Assembly: GCA_045345765.1 (NCBI GenBank)
Contig: CP148265.1
Coordinates: 62,001-126,000 of the forward strand
Origin: JAOARY01 sp045345765
GTDB taxonomy: Bacteria; Bacillota; Clostridia; Peptostreptococcales; Peptostreptococcaceae
Length of the DNA: 64,000 nt
Direction: 5' to 3'
The notes below the pieces were generated by a model that ran no database searches, was not told where the DNA came from, and saw only the letters and a list, made by a program, of their open reading frames with translations. How positions within the stretch are numbered: position 1 is the first letter of the stretch; each line of letters opens with the position of its first letter. Below, one piece after another: positions 1-8,142 of this stretch. Position numbers and translations under genes: made by a program.

Positions 1-1160
1 CCTATATTCATATTTAAATATTCTTTAATATTCGGTGCTATAAGTCCTACAAATATTATAACAAACATTATTATATATTTTTTATAATCATATTTATCCT
101 TTGTATTTTTTAAGGTTTTAAATCCTACTAAAGAAATCATACTAAAAAGCATTAAACTAATTCCACCCATAACACATACAGGTATAGTTTGAATTAAAGA
201 ACCTAATTTACCTACAAAGCCTAAAATTATTGCAAATAAAGCAGCAATTCTAAGTATTTTAGGATCATAGTTTTTTGTAACTGCTAATACACCTGTATTT
301 TCTCCATAAGTTGTATTTGCAGGTCCTCCTAAAAATCCAGCAATCATAGTTGCAACACCATCACCTAAAAGTGTTCTGTTCAAACCTGGATCTTTTAAGA
401 AATTCTTAGAAACAACTGTTCCATTTGTAGTTATATCTCCTATATGTTCCATAAAAACAGCAAGTACAACTGGTGCAATCATTAGTATTGCTCCTAAATC
501 AAATTTTGGAGCTCTAAAGCTTGGCATTATAAGAATATTTGATTCTTTTACCTCAGTTAAATCCACAAGTCCCATACTAAAAGCTATAAAATAACCTAAA
601 AATATAGCTATAATAATTGATAATTGTTTTAAAAATCCGTTTGCAAATCTACTTATACAAACAGCTGTTATTAAAGTTATTGATGCTACTAAAAAGTTAC
701 TAGATGCCATATTAAATGCTACAGGAACTAAATTTAGTCCAATTACAATAATCATAGATCCAACTATATAATCTGGAAACAAACTCTTTATTTTCTCAAC
801 TCCAAATTTCTTTACAAGCAAAGACATTGATATATAGGCTAATCCTGAAACTATTATTCCACCTTGTGCATATGCTAAATCACCAAACTGTTCTCTTACA
901 GCTATAATCACTGGAATAAAAGCAAATGAAGATCCTAAAAAAACCGGTACTTTATTTTTTGTTATAAAATGAAAACTTAAGGTTCCTATTCCTGCACAAA
1001 CTAAAGCAACTGAAACATCAAAACCAGTTAAAATAGGTACTAATACTGTTGCTCCAAACATAGCAAGTAAATGTTGTATTGCCAATATAAAATACTTAAA
1101 TTTAGTTAAAACATTCGAAAAATCAAATTCCTGCTTATTACTAATAATTCTTTCAGACAT
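1..1160 (-). CDS. uraA: Uracil permease (3' end beyond window)
   Basis: Imports uracil across the cytoplasmic membrane for salvage (NCS2 family). Reading from an ATG behind GGGAGGA gives about 386 residues and the frame is still open at the left edge, so the C-terminus is missing. It starts MSERIISNKQEF, has many hydrophobic segments, and carries the family signature GGPANTTYGENTGV with the substrate-binding Glu of the UraA fold. It lies directly downstream of pyrR on the same strand with a PyrR-type RNA element in between, as in pyrR-pyrP of Bacillus. Family assignment is firm; uracil rather than xanthine follows from the pyrR linkage and the TTYGEN motif. Confidence 0.9.
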   Translation of the reverse strand, partial: MSERIISNKQEFDFSNVLTKFKYFILAIQHLLAMFGATVLVPILTGFDVSVALVCAGIGTLSFHFITKNKVPVFLGSSFAFIPVIIAVREQFGDLAYAQGGIIVSGLAYISMSLLVKKFGVEKIKSLFPDYIVGSMIIVIGLNLVPVAFNMASSNFLVASITLITAVCISRFANGFLKQLSIIIAIFLGYFIAFSMGLVDLTEVKESNILIMPSFRAPKFDLGAILMIAPVVLAVFMEHIGDITTNGTVVSKNFLKDPGLNRTLLGDGVATMIAGFLGGPANTTYGENTGVLAVTKNYDPKILRIAALFAIILGFVGKLGSLIQTIPVCVMGGISLMLFSMISLVGFKTLKNTKDKYDYKKYIIMFVIIFVGLIAPNIKEYLNMNI

Positions 1161-1245
1161 AAAAAAATCCTCCCTTAATTTCCTTTAAGGAAGAAGTTTA
1201 ACTTCTCCCTTTTTCAGCTTCTCTGAACTGATTAAAAAGGTGCTT
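1161..1245 (-). promoter_or_regulatory. PyrR-binding leader of uraA
   Basis: On the minus strand a hairpin at about 1207-1240 presents TTCAGAGAAGCTG, which matches the PyrR binding-loop consensus (CAGAGAGGCT type). A second hairpin at 1189-1209 (stem GGGAGAAG/CTTCTTCC, loop TTAAA) follows, but it has no U-run. A third short pairing (CCTTAA/TTAAGG, 1173-1190) reaches into the Shine-Dalgarno GGGAGGA at 1168-1174. TCTTCC of the second hairpin is also complementary to GGAGGA. The PyrR site is seen; translational rather than terminator control is inference. Confidence 0.7.
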
Positions 1246-1257
1246 CTTATTAAATTT

Positions 1258-1788
1258 TTATTCACTAATAGAAACAACATCAATTTCATCAATTTCTTTT
1301 AATTTAACATTTATAATCTCTGATTTTGAAGTTGGTACGTTTTTACCAACGAAATCAGCTCTTATCGGTAACTCTCTATGGCCTCTATCAACTAATATTG
1401 CAAGTTGTATACATTTTGGCCTTCCTTTGTCCATAACCGCATCCATAGCAGCTCTTACAGTTCTTCCTGTATACAAAACATCATCTACCAGAACAACTAT
1501 TTTATTATCCAATTCAAAATCTATATTTGTTTTATTCAAAACAGGATCTTGTTCTTTCTTACTTAAATCATCTCTATAAAGAGTAATGTCTAATTCTCCA
1601 ACTTGAATCTTTTTTCCCTCTATCTTTTCTATTTTATCTTGAATTCTCTTTGCTAAAGGTACACCTCTTGTTTTAATTCCAACTAAAACAACATCCTTAA
1701 CACCTTTATTCTTTTCTATTATTTCATGACTTATTCTTGTTATTGACCTTTGCATAGATTTATCATCTAATATAATTGCCTTTTTCAT
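1258..1788 (-). CDS. pyrR: PyrR, pyrimidine operon attenuator / uracil phosphoribosyltransferase
   Basis: RNA-binding regulator that senses UMP and blocks expression of pyrimidine genes; it also has weak uracil phosphoribosyltransferase activity. The 176 residues are the usual length. The PRPP loop VVLVDDVLYTGRT is at about residues 98-110 and the family stretch LVGIKTRGVPLA near 35-46. The ATG follows AGGAGGGG. It leads uraA, and its own leader carries a PyrR loop and a terminator, so it is probably autoregulated. No pyr biosynthetic genes appear in the window, so here PyrR is seen only with salvage uptake. Confidence 0.97.
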   Translation of the reverse strand: MKKAIILDDKSMQRSITRISHEIIEKNKGVKDVVLVGIKTRGVPLAKRIQDKIEKIEGKKIQVGELDITLYRDDLSKKEQDPVLNKTNIDFELDNKIVVLVDDVLYTGRTVRAAMDAVMDKGRPKCIQLAILVDRGHRELPIRADFVGKNVPTSKSEIINVKLKEIDEIDVVSISE

Positions 1789-1826
1789 TGTCTTCCCCTC
1801 CTAATATCAGTATTTATATTTTTATA

Positions 1827-1940
1827 ATAAAAAAATCTGGCAAAAAGCCAGATAGGATTGTTCACTAAAAAATATTATATGAATACAATACTTAAAAGAT
1901 TCGCTTCCTTTCCAGTCTCTCTGTACTGAATTAAAAGTGG
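1827..1940 (-). promoter_or_regulatory. PyrR attenuator of pyrR
   Basis: The minus-strand transcript first forms a hairpin with the PyrR loop TACAGAGAGACTGG (about 1905-1935, stems CAGT/ACTG and CC-TTT/AAAGG). About 50 nt later comes a perfect intrinsic terminator, ATCTGGC-TTTTT-GCCAGAT at 1835-1853, followed by a run of T. This is the standard anti-antiterminator plus terminator layout of PyrR attenuation. UMP-bound PyrR would favour termination before pyrR-uraA. Confidence 0.88.
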
Positions 1941-1959
1941 ATTAAATTTTATCCTTTTT

Positions 1960-1988
1960 AGGATATCACAATAAAATTAATTAGTCAA
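1960..1988 (-). promoter_or_regulatory. Predicted promoter of pyrR-uraA
   Basis: On the minus strand TTGACT (1983-1988) and TATCCT (1960-1965) are separated by 17 bp. The -35 box begins just after the rluD stop codon, so pyrR can be transcribed independently of rluD and the transcript contains the whole attenuator. Predicted from sequence only. Confidence 0.6.
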
Positions 1989-2894
1989 TTATAATATTTC
2001 TAAAAGTTTTTTAAAATACTCTGGTAATTCACTATCAAATTCTACAAATTCTAATTTTGTCGGATGCACAAAACCTAAAGTTTTTGCATGTAAAACTTGA
2101 CCTTTTAATTTAAATTTAGAATTATTCCTTGAATAAACAGGATCTCCCAAAAGAGGATGGTTTATACTTTTCATATGAACTCTTATCTGATGAGTTCTTC
2201 CTGTTTCCAATGTAGCTTTTAAATATGTATAATTTAAAAAGCGTTTTAAAACCTTAAAATGAGTAATTGCATTCTTACCATCTTTTTCAATAGCCATTTG
2301 TAATCTATTTTTTTTATTTCTTCCTATTGGTTTATCAATACTAAATTCATCTTCTTTTACAACACCGTGAACAATAAGATGATATTCTCTTTTTATATCA
2401 TGTGTTTTTAATTGTTCTGATAAAAAATTATGAGCATTATTGTTCTTCGCTATCATCAAAAGTCCAGATGTATCCTTATCTATTCTATGAACGATTCCAG
2501 GTCTTATTACTCCATTAATAGAAGATAAATTATCCTTACAATGATATAATAAAGCATTTACTAACGTTCCTTGATAATTCCCTGGTGCAGGATGAACTAC
2601 CATTCCTTGTTTTTTATTTACAATTATCAAATCTTTATCTTCATATACTATCTCTATATCTATATCCTCAGGTATAACTTCTAATTCCTTAGGTTCTGGA
2701 ATGTCAATAATTATCTTATCACCTAATACAATTTTGTAACTTGGTTTTTGTTTTTTTTCATTAACCATTACATTTCCATCTTTAATCAACGATTTTATAT
2801 AAGATCTGCTTTCATTATCTAATTTTTGTGACAAAAAATAATCAAGTCTCTCATTCTTATGATTTTCGTCAACTAAAAAATCATATTTTTCCAT
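1989..2894 (-). CDS. rluD: RluD-type 23S rRNA pseudouridine synthase
   Basis: Converts uridines of 23S rRNA to pseudouridine in the cytoplasm. The 301 residues contain an N-terminal S4 RNA-binding domain (about 13-65) and the RluA-family catalytic motif HRIDKDTSG at 136-144, whose Asp139 is the expected catalytic residue. RTHQIRVH, the downstream conserved motif, is also present. The start follows GGAGGAATTAG. It is only 19 bp from lspA upstream, an order shared by many Firmicutes. A second RluA paralogue lies near 20.3 kb; this one is closer to canonical RluD in length and motif. Confidence 0.93.
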   Translation of the reverse strand: MEKYDFLVDENHKNERLDYFLSQKLDNESRSYIKSLIKDGNVMVNEKKQKPSYKIVLGDKIIIDIPEPKELEVIPEDIDIEIVYEDKDLIIVNKKQGMVVHPAPGNYQGTLVNALLYHCKDNLSSINGVIRPGIVHRIDKDTSGLLMIAKNNNAHNFLSEQLKTHDIKREYHLIVHGVVKEDEFSIDKPIGRNKKNRLQMAIEKDGKNAITHFKVLKRFLNYTYLKATLETGRTHQIRVHMKSINHPLLGDPVYSRNNSKFKLKGQVLHAKTLGFVHPTKLEFVEFDSELPEYFKKLLEIL

Positions 2895-2913
2895 CTAATT
2901 CCTCCAATTTTTT

Positions 2914-3417
2914 TTAAAAAAGTTCTTCTTTGAAAAATAAAACCATAATACAAAGAAGAGTTCCACCTATAACTACATTTATATCAGCCACATTAAATAC
3001 AGGCCAAATTCTAAAATCAAAAAAATCTATTACATAATGTAATCTTATTCTATCAATCAAATTACCAATTGCTCCTGCTACTATTAGTGCTAATGATACT
3101 CTTGTTAGGGTTTTTAGATTACCATTATTATACATAATGTAAAGAATTCCGCCTAAAACAGCAGTTGTTATTATAATAAAGAAAAATCTTTTATTTTGTA
3201 ATATCCCAAATGCTGCACCTCTGTTTTCAACATATGTCAAATGAAATATGTCCTTAATTATCGGATATGTATTTATAGTAGAAAGATGTTTAAATGCTAA
3301 ATACTTTGTAAATTGGTCAACCATAATAAGTATTATTATCAAAAATATCATAATATTTATTGCAATATAAATTGCAACTATCCTCCCTTTTATTAAAACA
3401 AAAATAAAGTTCTCCAA
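2914..3417 (-). CDS. lspA: Signal peptidase II (lipoprotein signal peptidase)
   Basis: Membrane aspartyl protease that cleaves lipoprotein signal peptides after lipidation. Four hydrophobic segments and the conserved blocks DQFTKY, NRGAAFG, GNLIDR and FNVADI are visible; the Asp pair in NLIDR and NVAD is catalytic. The start is uncertain. The longest frame begins at a TTG with no ribosome site. A good GGGAGG (3382-3387) lies inside it and points to an ATT nine bases on (3372). The first ATG (3351) gives 145 residues, closest to family N-termini, but has a poor ribosome site. Identity is certain, the first 15-22 residues are not. Confidence 0.9.
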   Translation of the reverse strand: MENFIFVLIKGRIVAIYIAINIMIFLIIILIMVDQFTKYLAFKHLSTINTYPIIKDIFHLTYVENRGAAFGILQNKRFFFIIITTAVLGGILYIMYNNGNLKTLTRVSLALIVAGAIGNLIDRIRLHYVIDFFDFRIWPVFNVADINVVIGGTLLCIMVLFFKEELF

Positions 3418-3485
3418 TTTAATTTAATAAAATCAAATCGAAAAGAACTCTTATTTTTATCTTATATATTTAAGTTTATTTCATA

Positions 3486-4187
3486 TTAATTCATATTAGA
3501 AATCATATTTATTAGAAAATCTTTTGAATTTATAGCTGCCTTATGTACAAATTCATCATAAGTCATATCTGCACTACCATCAGCCTTATCTGATATTGCT
3601 CTTATAACAAGTACTTTAACATTATTTAAATTACAAACATGCATGATTGCAGCACTTTCCATTTCTACACAATCACCTTTAAATAAGTCTACTAATTTAT
3701 CTTTTAATTCTTTATTTGCTAAGAATAAGTCCCCAGTCAAAACCCTTCCTTTTATTACTTTTATATCTGAAAGAACTTCTTTTGAAGATTCTAAAGCTAA
3801 ACTCATAAGATCTTCATCTGATTTAAAAATAGAAGTTTCCATTCTAGGAATTACACTAAGTTCATATCCAAAATCAGTTGTATCAAAATCATGATACAAA
3901 GAATCTTCACATACAACTATATCTAATACATCTAAATCATCATTTAAAGTTCCTGCAACACCAGAGTTGATTACAGCATCTACCTTAAACTCACTTATTA
4001 AAATTTGTGCACACATTCCAGCATTTACTTTACCTATACCACATCTTACTAAAACAATATCCTTTTCATTTATCTTTCCACATGAAAATTCTAAGCCTGC
4101 TATATTTCTTACTTCCTCAATGTTCATATGTTCTTTAAATATATCTACCTCTTCATCCATTGCTCCTATAATACCTATTTTTCTCAT
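3486..4187 (-). CDS. mtnN: 5'-methylthioadenosine / S-adenosylhomocysteine nucleosidase
   Basis: Cleaves adenine from MTA and SAH, recycling the by-products of methylation and polyamine synthesis and feeding autoinducer-2 chemistry. At 233 residues it is full length. GIIGAMDEEV at the N-terminus supplies the catalytic Glu12. MESAAIMHVC and VRAISDKAD supply the ribose-binding Met-Glu and the catalytic Asp. The ATG overlaps the divIVA stop by one base (TAATG), so the two are translationally coupled. Neither luxS nor other methionine-cycle genes are adjacent. Confidence 0.95.
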   Translation of the reverse strand: MRKIGIIGAMDEEVDIFKEHMNIEEVRNIAGLEFSCGKINEKDIVLVRCGIGKVNAGMCAQILISEFKVDAVINSGVAGTLNDDLDVLDIVVCEDSLYHDFDTTDFGYELSVIPRMETSIFKSDEDLMSLALESSKEVLSDIKVIKGRVLTGDLFLANKELKDKLVDLFKGDCVEMESAAIMHVCNLNNVKVLVIRAISDKADGSADMTYDEFVHKAAINSKDFLINMISNMN

Positions 4188-4642
4188 TATTCTTCCTCCA
4201 AATCAAACATTTTGTCTATATCTTGTAATTGTGTATTTAAAAGAAATTTATATTTATCTTTGAAAGATACAAATTTCTTTTGAATTTCATCATACTCTCT
4301 ATTTATAACACCAACTTCTTTATTTGCTTCTCTAATAATTTCTTTTGCTTCTAAATTAGCTTCTTCAATTATCACTTTTGCCTTTTTAGCTGCATTTGCA
4401 CTAACTTCTTCAGCAGTATTTTGAGCTAATAACAAAGTGTTTTTTAGAGTTTCTTCTATATTTTTATATTTCTTCATATCTTCTTGTAATGCTATTATCT
4501 TGTCGTTTAATTCTTTATGTTCTTTGTAAATTTTTTCATAACTTAGTTTTATATTATCCAAAAAATCATCAACTTCATATTTTTTATAACCTAAAAATGA
4601 AGTTTTAAAATCTTTATCCTCTATATCTAAGGGTGTTATCAT
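4187..4642 (-). CDS. divIVA: DivIVA domain cell-division protein
   Basis: Coiled-coil protein that recognises curved membranes at poles and septa. From the ATG behind AGAGGTG it has 151 residues and begins MITPLDIEDKDFKTSFLGYKKYEVDDFL, the classical DivIVA N-terminal lipid-binding motif. A long charged helical coiled coil follows (about 30-140). An upstream in-frame start, 10 codons earlier, overlaps ylmH and lacks a ribosome site, so I reject it. It sits just downstream of ylmH, as in other Gram-positive ylm clusters, and is coupled to mtnN. Confidence 0.93.
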   Translation of the reverse strand: MITPLDIEDKDFKTSFLGYKKYEVDDFLDNIKLSYEKIYKEHKELNDKIIALQEDMKKYKNIEETLKNTLLLAQNTAEEVSANAAKKAKVIIEEANLEAKEIIREANKEVGVINREYDEIQKKFVSFKDKYKFLLNTQLQDIDKMFDLEEE

Positions 4643-4652
4643 AGCTTCACCT

Positions 4653-5438
4653 CTATATAAATTTTTGTACAATCACTCGAGTTTTTCCTTTTCTTGTACT
4701 GCCTTCTATACTTTTTAATATAAAACGTCCGTAATTTCTTACAGATATTAAATTTTTTTCTTCTAAGGTACTACTATTATTACTTTCTACTTTAAAATCA
4801 ATTTTTACATGTTCATTTTTTATAATATTTAATGATTTAGTTCTCGATATATTATACACTTTAGAAATTATTAAATCTAGTCTTAAGGATGATATTACAA
4901 GCATTTCTTCTTTAAAATCATATCCATTAAAAACTATTTTTTCACAAGATACTTCTTTTAAATTAACCTTATTTTGATTTACATTATTTAAATTATTCAT
5001 TACATAGGATGCAATTTCTTTTTTTAAAATAACATACGCAAAGTCTTCATTTACTAAGATATCTCCAATTTTTTCTCTTTTTATTCCTAAAGACAATAAT
5101 GAGCCTAGATAATCTCTATGACTTAATTTTTTAAATTTGAAATTTCCATTAACTTCTAAAATTTTAATCGGTTCTTCTAAATCCTTCTCATCAATATAAT
5201 AAGGATAAATATATATTACTCCATAATATGAATCATTATATCCTTTATAAATTTTATAGCTTATATCCTCAAAACTATTAAGTACTGATGTTGCTTCTTT
5301 TAATTCATATATATTAAAAAAATCAGTTTCTTTTTCAATATGTTTTTTTAAAACTAAATTGGCCTTATCATAAACAGATTTTAATTTTGTCTTTAAATTT
5401 AAATCCTTAATTGATTCAATATACTCTAATACACTCAT
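4653..5438 (-). CDS. ylmH: YlmH, S4-domain RNA-binding protein
   Basis: RNA-binding protein of the ylm division cluster; the family also acts on stalled ribosomes in Bacillus. About 261 residues: an N-terminal YlmH-type domain with the block LGSLLSLGIKREKIGDI, then a C-terminal S4 domain starting near DLIISKVYNISRTKSLNII and ending in the basic KGKTRVIVQKFI. The ATG (second codon of a TTG-ATG pair) has AGGA about eight bases upstream. It is spaced 12 bp from ylmG, so cotranscribed. Confidence 0.9.
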   Translation of the reverse strand: MSVLEYIESIKDLNLKTKLKSVYDKANLVLKKHIEKETDFFNIYELKEATSVLNSFEDISYKIYKGYNDSYYGVIYIYPYYIDEKDLEEPIKILEVNGNFKFKKLSHRDYLGSLLSLGIKREKIGDILVNEDFAYVILKKEIASYVMNNLNNVNQNKVNLKEVSCEKIVFNGYDFKEEMLVISSLRLDLIISKVYNISRTKSLNIIKNEHVKIDFKVESNNSSTLEEKNLISVRNYGRFILKSIEGSTRKGKTRVIVQKFI

Positions 5439-5450
5439 CAAATAGTCCTA

Positions 5451-5726
5451 TTAAAAATATATTCTAAAAAGAATTCTAACTAAAAAATTTCTTACCATCG
5501 CCAATAGCATAAATAAAATTATCGGAGAAATATCAATCATTCCCAAATTAAAATATTTATTAATTATATTTCTTATCGGTGATAAAGCTGGTTCTGTTAT
5601 TTGATATGTCCAAAAATATACTTTCTTAAGTTCTTGAAATTGAAAGAAACCTAATAAAATTCTTGCTATAACTAGTAATTCAAATATCTTTATAAAAAAA
5701 TCGACAAACTTTACTATATAAAGCAT
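5451..5726 (-). CDS. ylmG: YlmG / YggT family membrane protein
   Basis: Small integral membrane protein of 91 residues with two hydrophobic hairpins separated by the family signature TEPALSPIRNII (about 47-58). YggT proteins lie beside sepF in Gram-positives and cyanobacteria and are linked to division or, in plastids, to nucleoid organisation; the biochemical role is not known. The start follows AAAGGAG. It lies between sepF and ylmH with an 18-bp gap to sepF. Confidence 0.92.
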   Translation of the reverse strand: MLYIVKFVDFFIKIFELLVIARILLGFFQFQELKKVYFWTYQITEPALSPIRNIINKYFNLGMIDISPIILFMLLAMVRNFLVRILFRIYF

Positions 5727-5744
5727 AAAAAAACTCCTTTATTT

Positions 5745-6233
5745 TTATTTTTGCCATGGAAAAAGTACTTTATTTTCAAGTTCCTTCTTCATAGTTCCAT
5801 CTATTTCAACATTATTAGGAGCTATAACAAATATCCCTTCTGAAATCTTATATATACTACCATCAAGTGCATATATTGCTCCATTTAAAAAATCAAATAT
5901 AGTTTTAGCTAATTCTGTATTTTCTATATTTTCTAAATTAACTATAACAGCCTTTCTATTTTTTAGATTATTTACTATTTCTGGAGCTTCTTCATATTTA
6001 GTAGGTTCATAAACTACAACTTTCATCTGAGTATTAGAATGAATGTTTACCACTTTATTTGCACCGCCTTTTCCTGTTATATTATGTGTTTTTTCTAATG
6101 TACTATTTACTACTTCATCTTCTACCTCATCTTCTGCTTCATCTTCATACTCATCCTCATACTCGTCTTCATATTCATATTCTTCATCAAAACCCATAAA
6201 TTTTTTCATTTTATTTACAAAATTATCACTCAT
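5745..6233 (-). CDS. sepF: SepF cell-division protein
   Basis: Membrane-anchored partner of FtsZ that helps build the septum. The 162 residues start with the amphipathic helix MSDNFVNKMKKFMGF, followed by a very acidic spacer of repeated EDEYEDE-like units (about 16-43), then the globular SepF domain (about 68-162) with the conserved block RKAVIVNLENIE and ending PWQK. The start has a strong GAGGAGG. The acidic spacer is repetitive enough to create a serine-rich open frame on the other strand, which is not a gene. Confidence 0.95.
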   Translation of the reverse strand: MSDNFVNKMKKFMGFDEEYEYEDEYEDEYEDEAEDEVEDEVVNSTLEKTHNITGKGGANKVVNIHSNTQMKVVVYEPTKYEEAPEIVNNLKNRKAVIVNLENIENTELAKTIFDFLNGAIYALDGSIYKISEGIFVIAPNNVEIDGTMKKELENKVLFPWQK

Positions 6234-6271
6234 TAACTAACCTCCTCATACTACAAAACTAATCTTAAAAG

Positions 6272-6955
6272 TTAATTATATATCCTTTTTCCAAAAATAT
6301 TAGAACCAACTCTTACTAATGATGCACCTTCTTGTAATGCTATCTTATAATCATTACTCATACCCATAGAAAGATGTTTAATATCTACATTCTCTAAATT
6401 TTTAGCTTTTAAATCTTCAAATATATTTTTTAATTTTTTAAAATATATCCTAGATTCTTCTGGTTCTAAAACATAAGGAGCCATACCCATAAGTCCATTT
6501 ATTTTGATATTTTTATAGTCTTCACTAACTTTTTTTATGAATTTAAATACCTCTTCTTCTTTTAATCCATGTTTATTTTCTTCAAGCGATATATTAATTT
6601 GAACTAAACAATTTACAATCTTATCTAAGGCTTTAGCTCTTTTATCTATTTCTTTAGCCAAAGAAATTCGGTCTAAAGAATGTATATAATCTACTTTATC
6701 TATTATATATTTTACTTTATTTGTTTGCAATGAGCCTATAAGATGAATTTTTATATCATCATATTGTTTAAAAAACTCATATTTTTCAAGAAGCTCCTGA
6801 ACCTTATTTTCACCAACATCTTTAACTCCATATTCCAAAGCTTGCTTTATTCTTTCTTTTTCCACTGTTTTAGTTACACATATAAGCCTAGCATCATTTA
6901 TTTTATTTGCCAAAATATTTTCTTCAACTTCTTTTATATTCTCTAATATACCCAT
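6272..6955 (-). CDS. ylmE: YggS-family PLP homeostasis protein
   Basis: PLP-binding protein (alanine-racemase fold) that keeps free pyridoxal phosphate in balance; no transformation reaction is known. Starting at MGILENIKEVEENI (ATG behind AGGTAGGT) gives 227 residues. The PLP lysine is in ARLICVTKTVEKE; GENKVQELLEKY, HLIGSLQTNK and LSMGMSNDYKIALQEGA are family blocks. A start 10 codons further upstream would overlap the preceding gene and is less likely. Lies between the HlyD-like gene and sepF. Confidence 0.94.
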   Translation of the reverse strand: MGILENIKEVEENILANKINDARLICVTKTVEKERIKQALEYGVKDVGENKVQELLEKYEFFKQYDDIKIHLIGSLQTNKVKYIIDKVDYIHSLDRISLAKEIDKRAKALDKIVNCLVQINISLEENKHGLKEEEVFKFIKKVSEDYKNIKINGLMGMAPYVLEPEESRIYFKKLKNIFEDLKAKNLENVDIKHLSMGMSNDYKIALQEGASLVRVGSNIFGKRIYN

Positions 6956-6965
6956 TTTTATGCAC

Positions 6966-8126
6966 CTACCTAACTTTTTGTCCATTTTTTATATTTAAAG
7001 GATTAACAACTAATTCATCATATAATTTTATACTTTTCCCATCCATCTTAGATTTTTTATAATCTATTATCAAAAACTCTTCATTCTCAAACAAAACATG
7101 TTTAAGCTCTATAAATTTTGCTAAACCATCTTCATCTAATGTAAAAACACCTCTATCACCATTGTATCTTGTCACTGTTTTTTTAGGTACTTTTATGCCT
7201 GAATGAAATTTAAATATTAAATCAAAATCAGTGTTTCTTTCTCTTTTAAAATTCCATTTTTCATCATATACCTTAAAAAAACCAATATTATAACCATTTT
7301 GCACTATAGTCTTTTCCTTTTTATAACTAGCATGAAATTTTTTATTGTCTTTTTTTAATTTTATATTTATATTTTTTTCAAAAAATAACTTTTCTTTATC
7401 TGTTAACAAAAAAGCTACATAAAAATTATGATTATTTACTATTTTACAAACAGCCTCACCTTTTTTTACATAATTCGCTTCTTTTAGCATATTTTCCTTA
7501 TTGTCATTTAATATATCTTCCTTCGTTATAGAACTTAGATTTTCAAAACTGTATTTTGATTCGAGTCCATCACTAAAAAAACTTATAACACCAGCCATAT
7601 TAGATTTTAAATAACTATTATTGTTAAATTTATTATTAGTAGTATTCATATCAAAACTGCTTTTTAATAAATCATCTATAAAATCTCTTTGATCCTTTAT
7701 ATCATAATTTTCTTGCATGGTCTTATTTTTTATATTAAAAGCCATATTTACAAAAATATTATCAATATTATTTTTATCAATATGGTATTTTTCTAATATA
7801 TTTTTATCCAAAACTTTATAGTCATCTCTTTTTCTCAAAGTTGACTTATCAAGGTTATTCTCTATTATAGCTATTTTTTCATCTTTGGCTACTCTTTGCC
7901 CTTCATTAAAAAAGAAAAATATATCACCCGATTTATGACTTTTACAAATTTTTTCATCTCTAATTACAAGACCTTCTTTATTTATTTTTTCTTCTACAAT
8001 CCCATAATTTACTTTTACAAATTCAATATTAATCCCTTGTATATAAATTATAAGATTATACGAACTATAAATCAAAAAACCAAATAAAAATAATATATTA
8101 ATAGGTATTTTTACTTTTCTTTTCAT
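6966..8126 (-). CDS. HlyD-like membrane-anchored protein
   Basis: 386 residues with one N-terminal membrane segment (about 8-30), then an extracellular part. Residues 40-90 (YGIVEEKINKEGLVIRDE ... GDIFFFFNEGQRVAKDEKIAIIE) look like the split biotinyl-lipoyl half of an HlyD-type adaptor; AGVISFFSDGLES and VKKGEAVCKIVNNHNFYVAF would be the second half and beta barrel. No ABC transporter or TolC partner is nearby. Similar proteins accompany ylmE-sepF in Clostridia, so a role in envelope or division is plausible. The ribosome site is weak. Function unknown. Confidence 0.75.
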   Translation of the reverse strand: MKRKVKIPINILFLFGFLIYSSYNLIIYIQGINIEFVKVNYGIVEEKINKEGLVIRDEKICKSHKSGDIFFFFNEGQRVAKDEKIAIIENNLDKSTLRKRDDYKVLDKNILEKYHIDKNNIDNIFVNMAFNIKNKTMQENYDIKDQRDFIDDLLKSSFDMNTTNNKFNNNSYLKSNMAGVISFFSDGLESKYSFENLSSITKEDILNDNKENMLKEANYVKKGEAVCKIVNNHNFYVAFLLTDKEKLFFEKNINIKLKKDNKKFHASYKKEKTIVQNGYNIGFFKVYDEKWNFKRERNTDFDLIFKFHSGIKVPKKTVTRYNGDRGVFTLDEDGLAKFIELKHVLFENEEFLIIDYKKSKMDGKSIKLYDELVVNPLNIKNGQKVR

Positions 8127-8142
8127 AAAATCAAACCCATCT

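Noticed and set aside
1952..1965. Small ATCC/GGAT hairpin as an rluD terminator
   Set aside because: Only four base pairs and it overlaps the predicted pyrR -10 box.
6043..6240. Serine-rich open frame on the plus strand opposite sepF
   Set aside because: It is the complement of the acidic SepF repeat; sepF has the ribosome site and the conserved domain.
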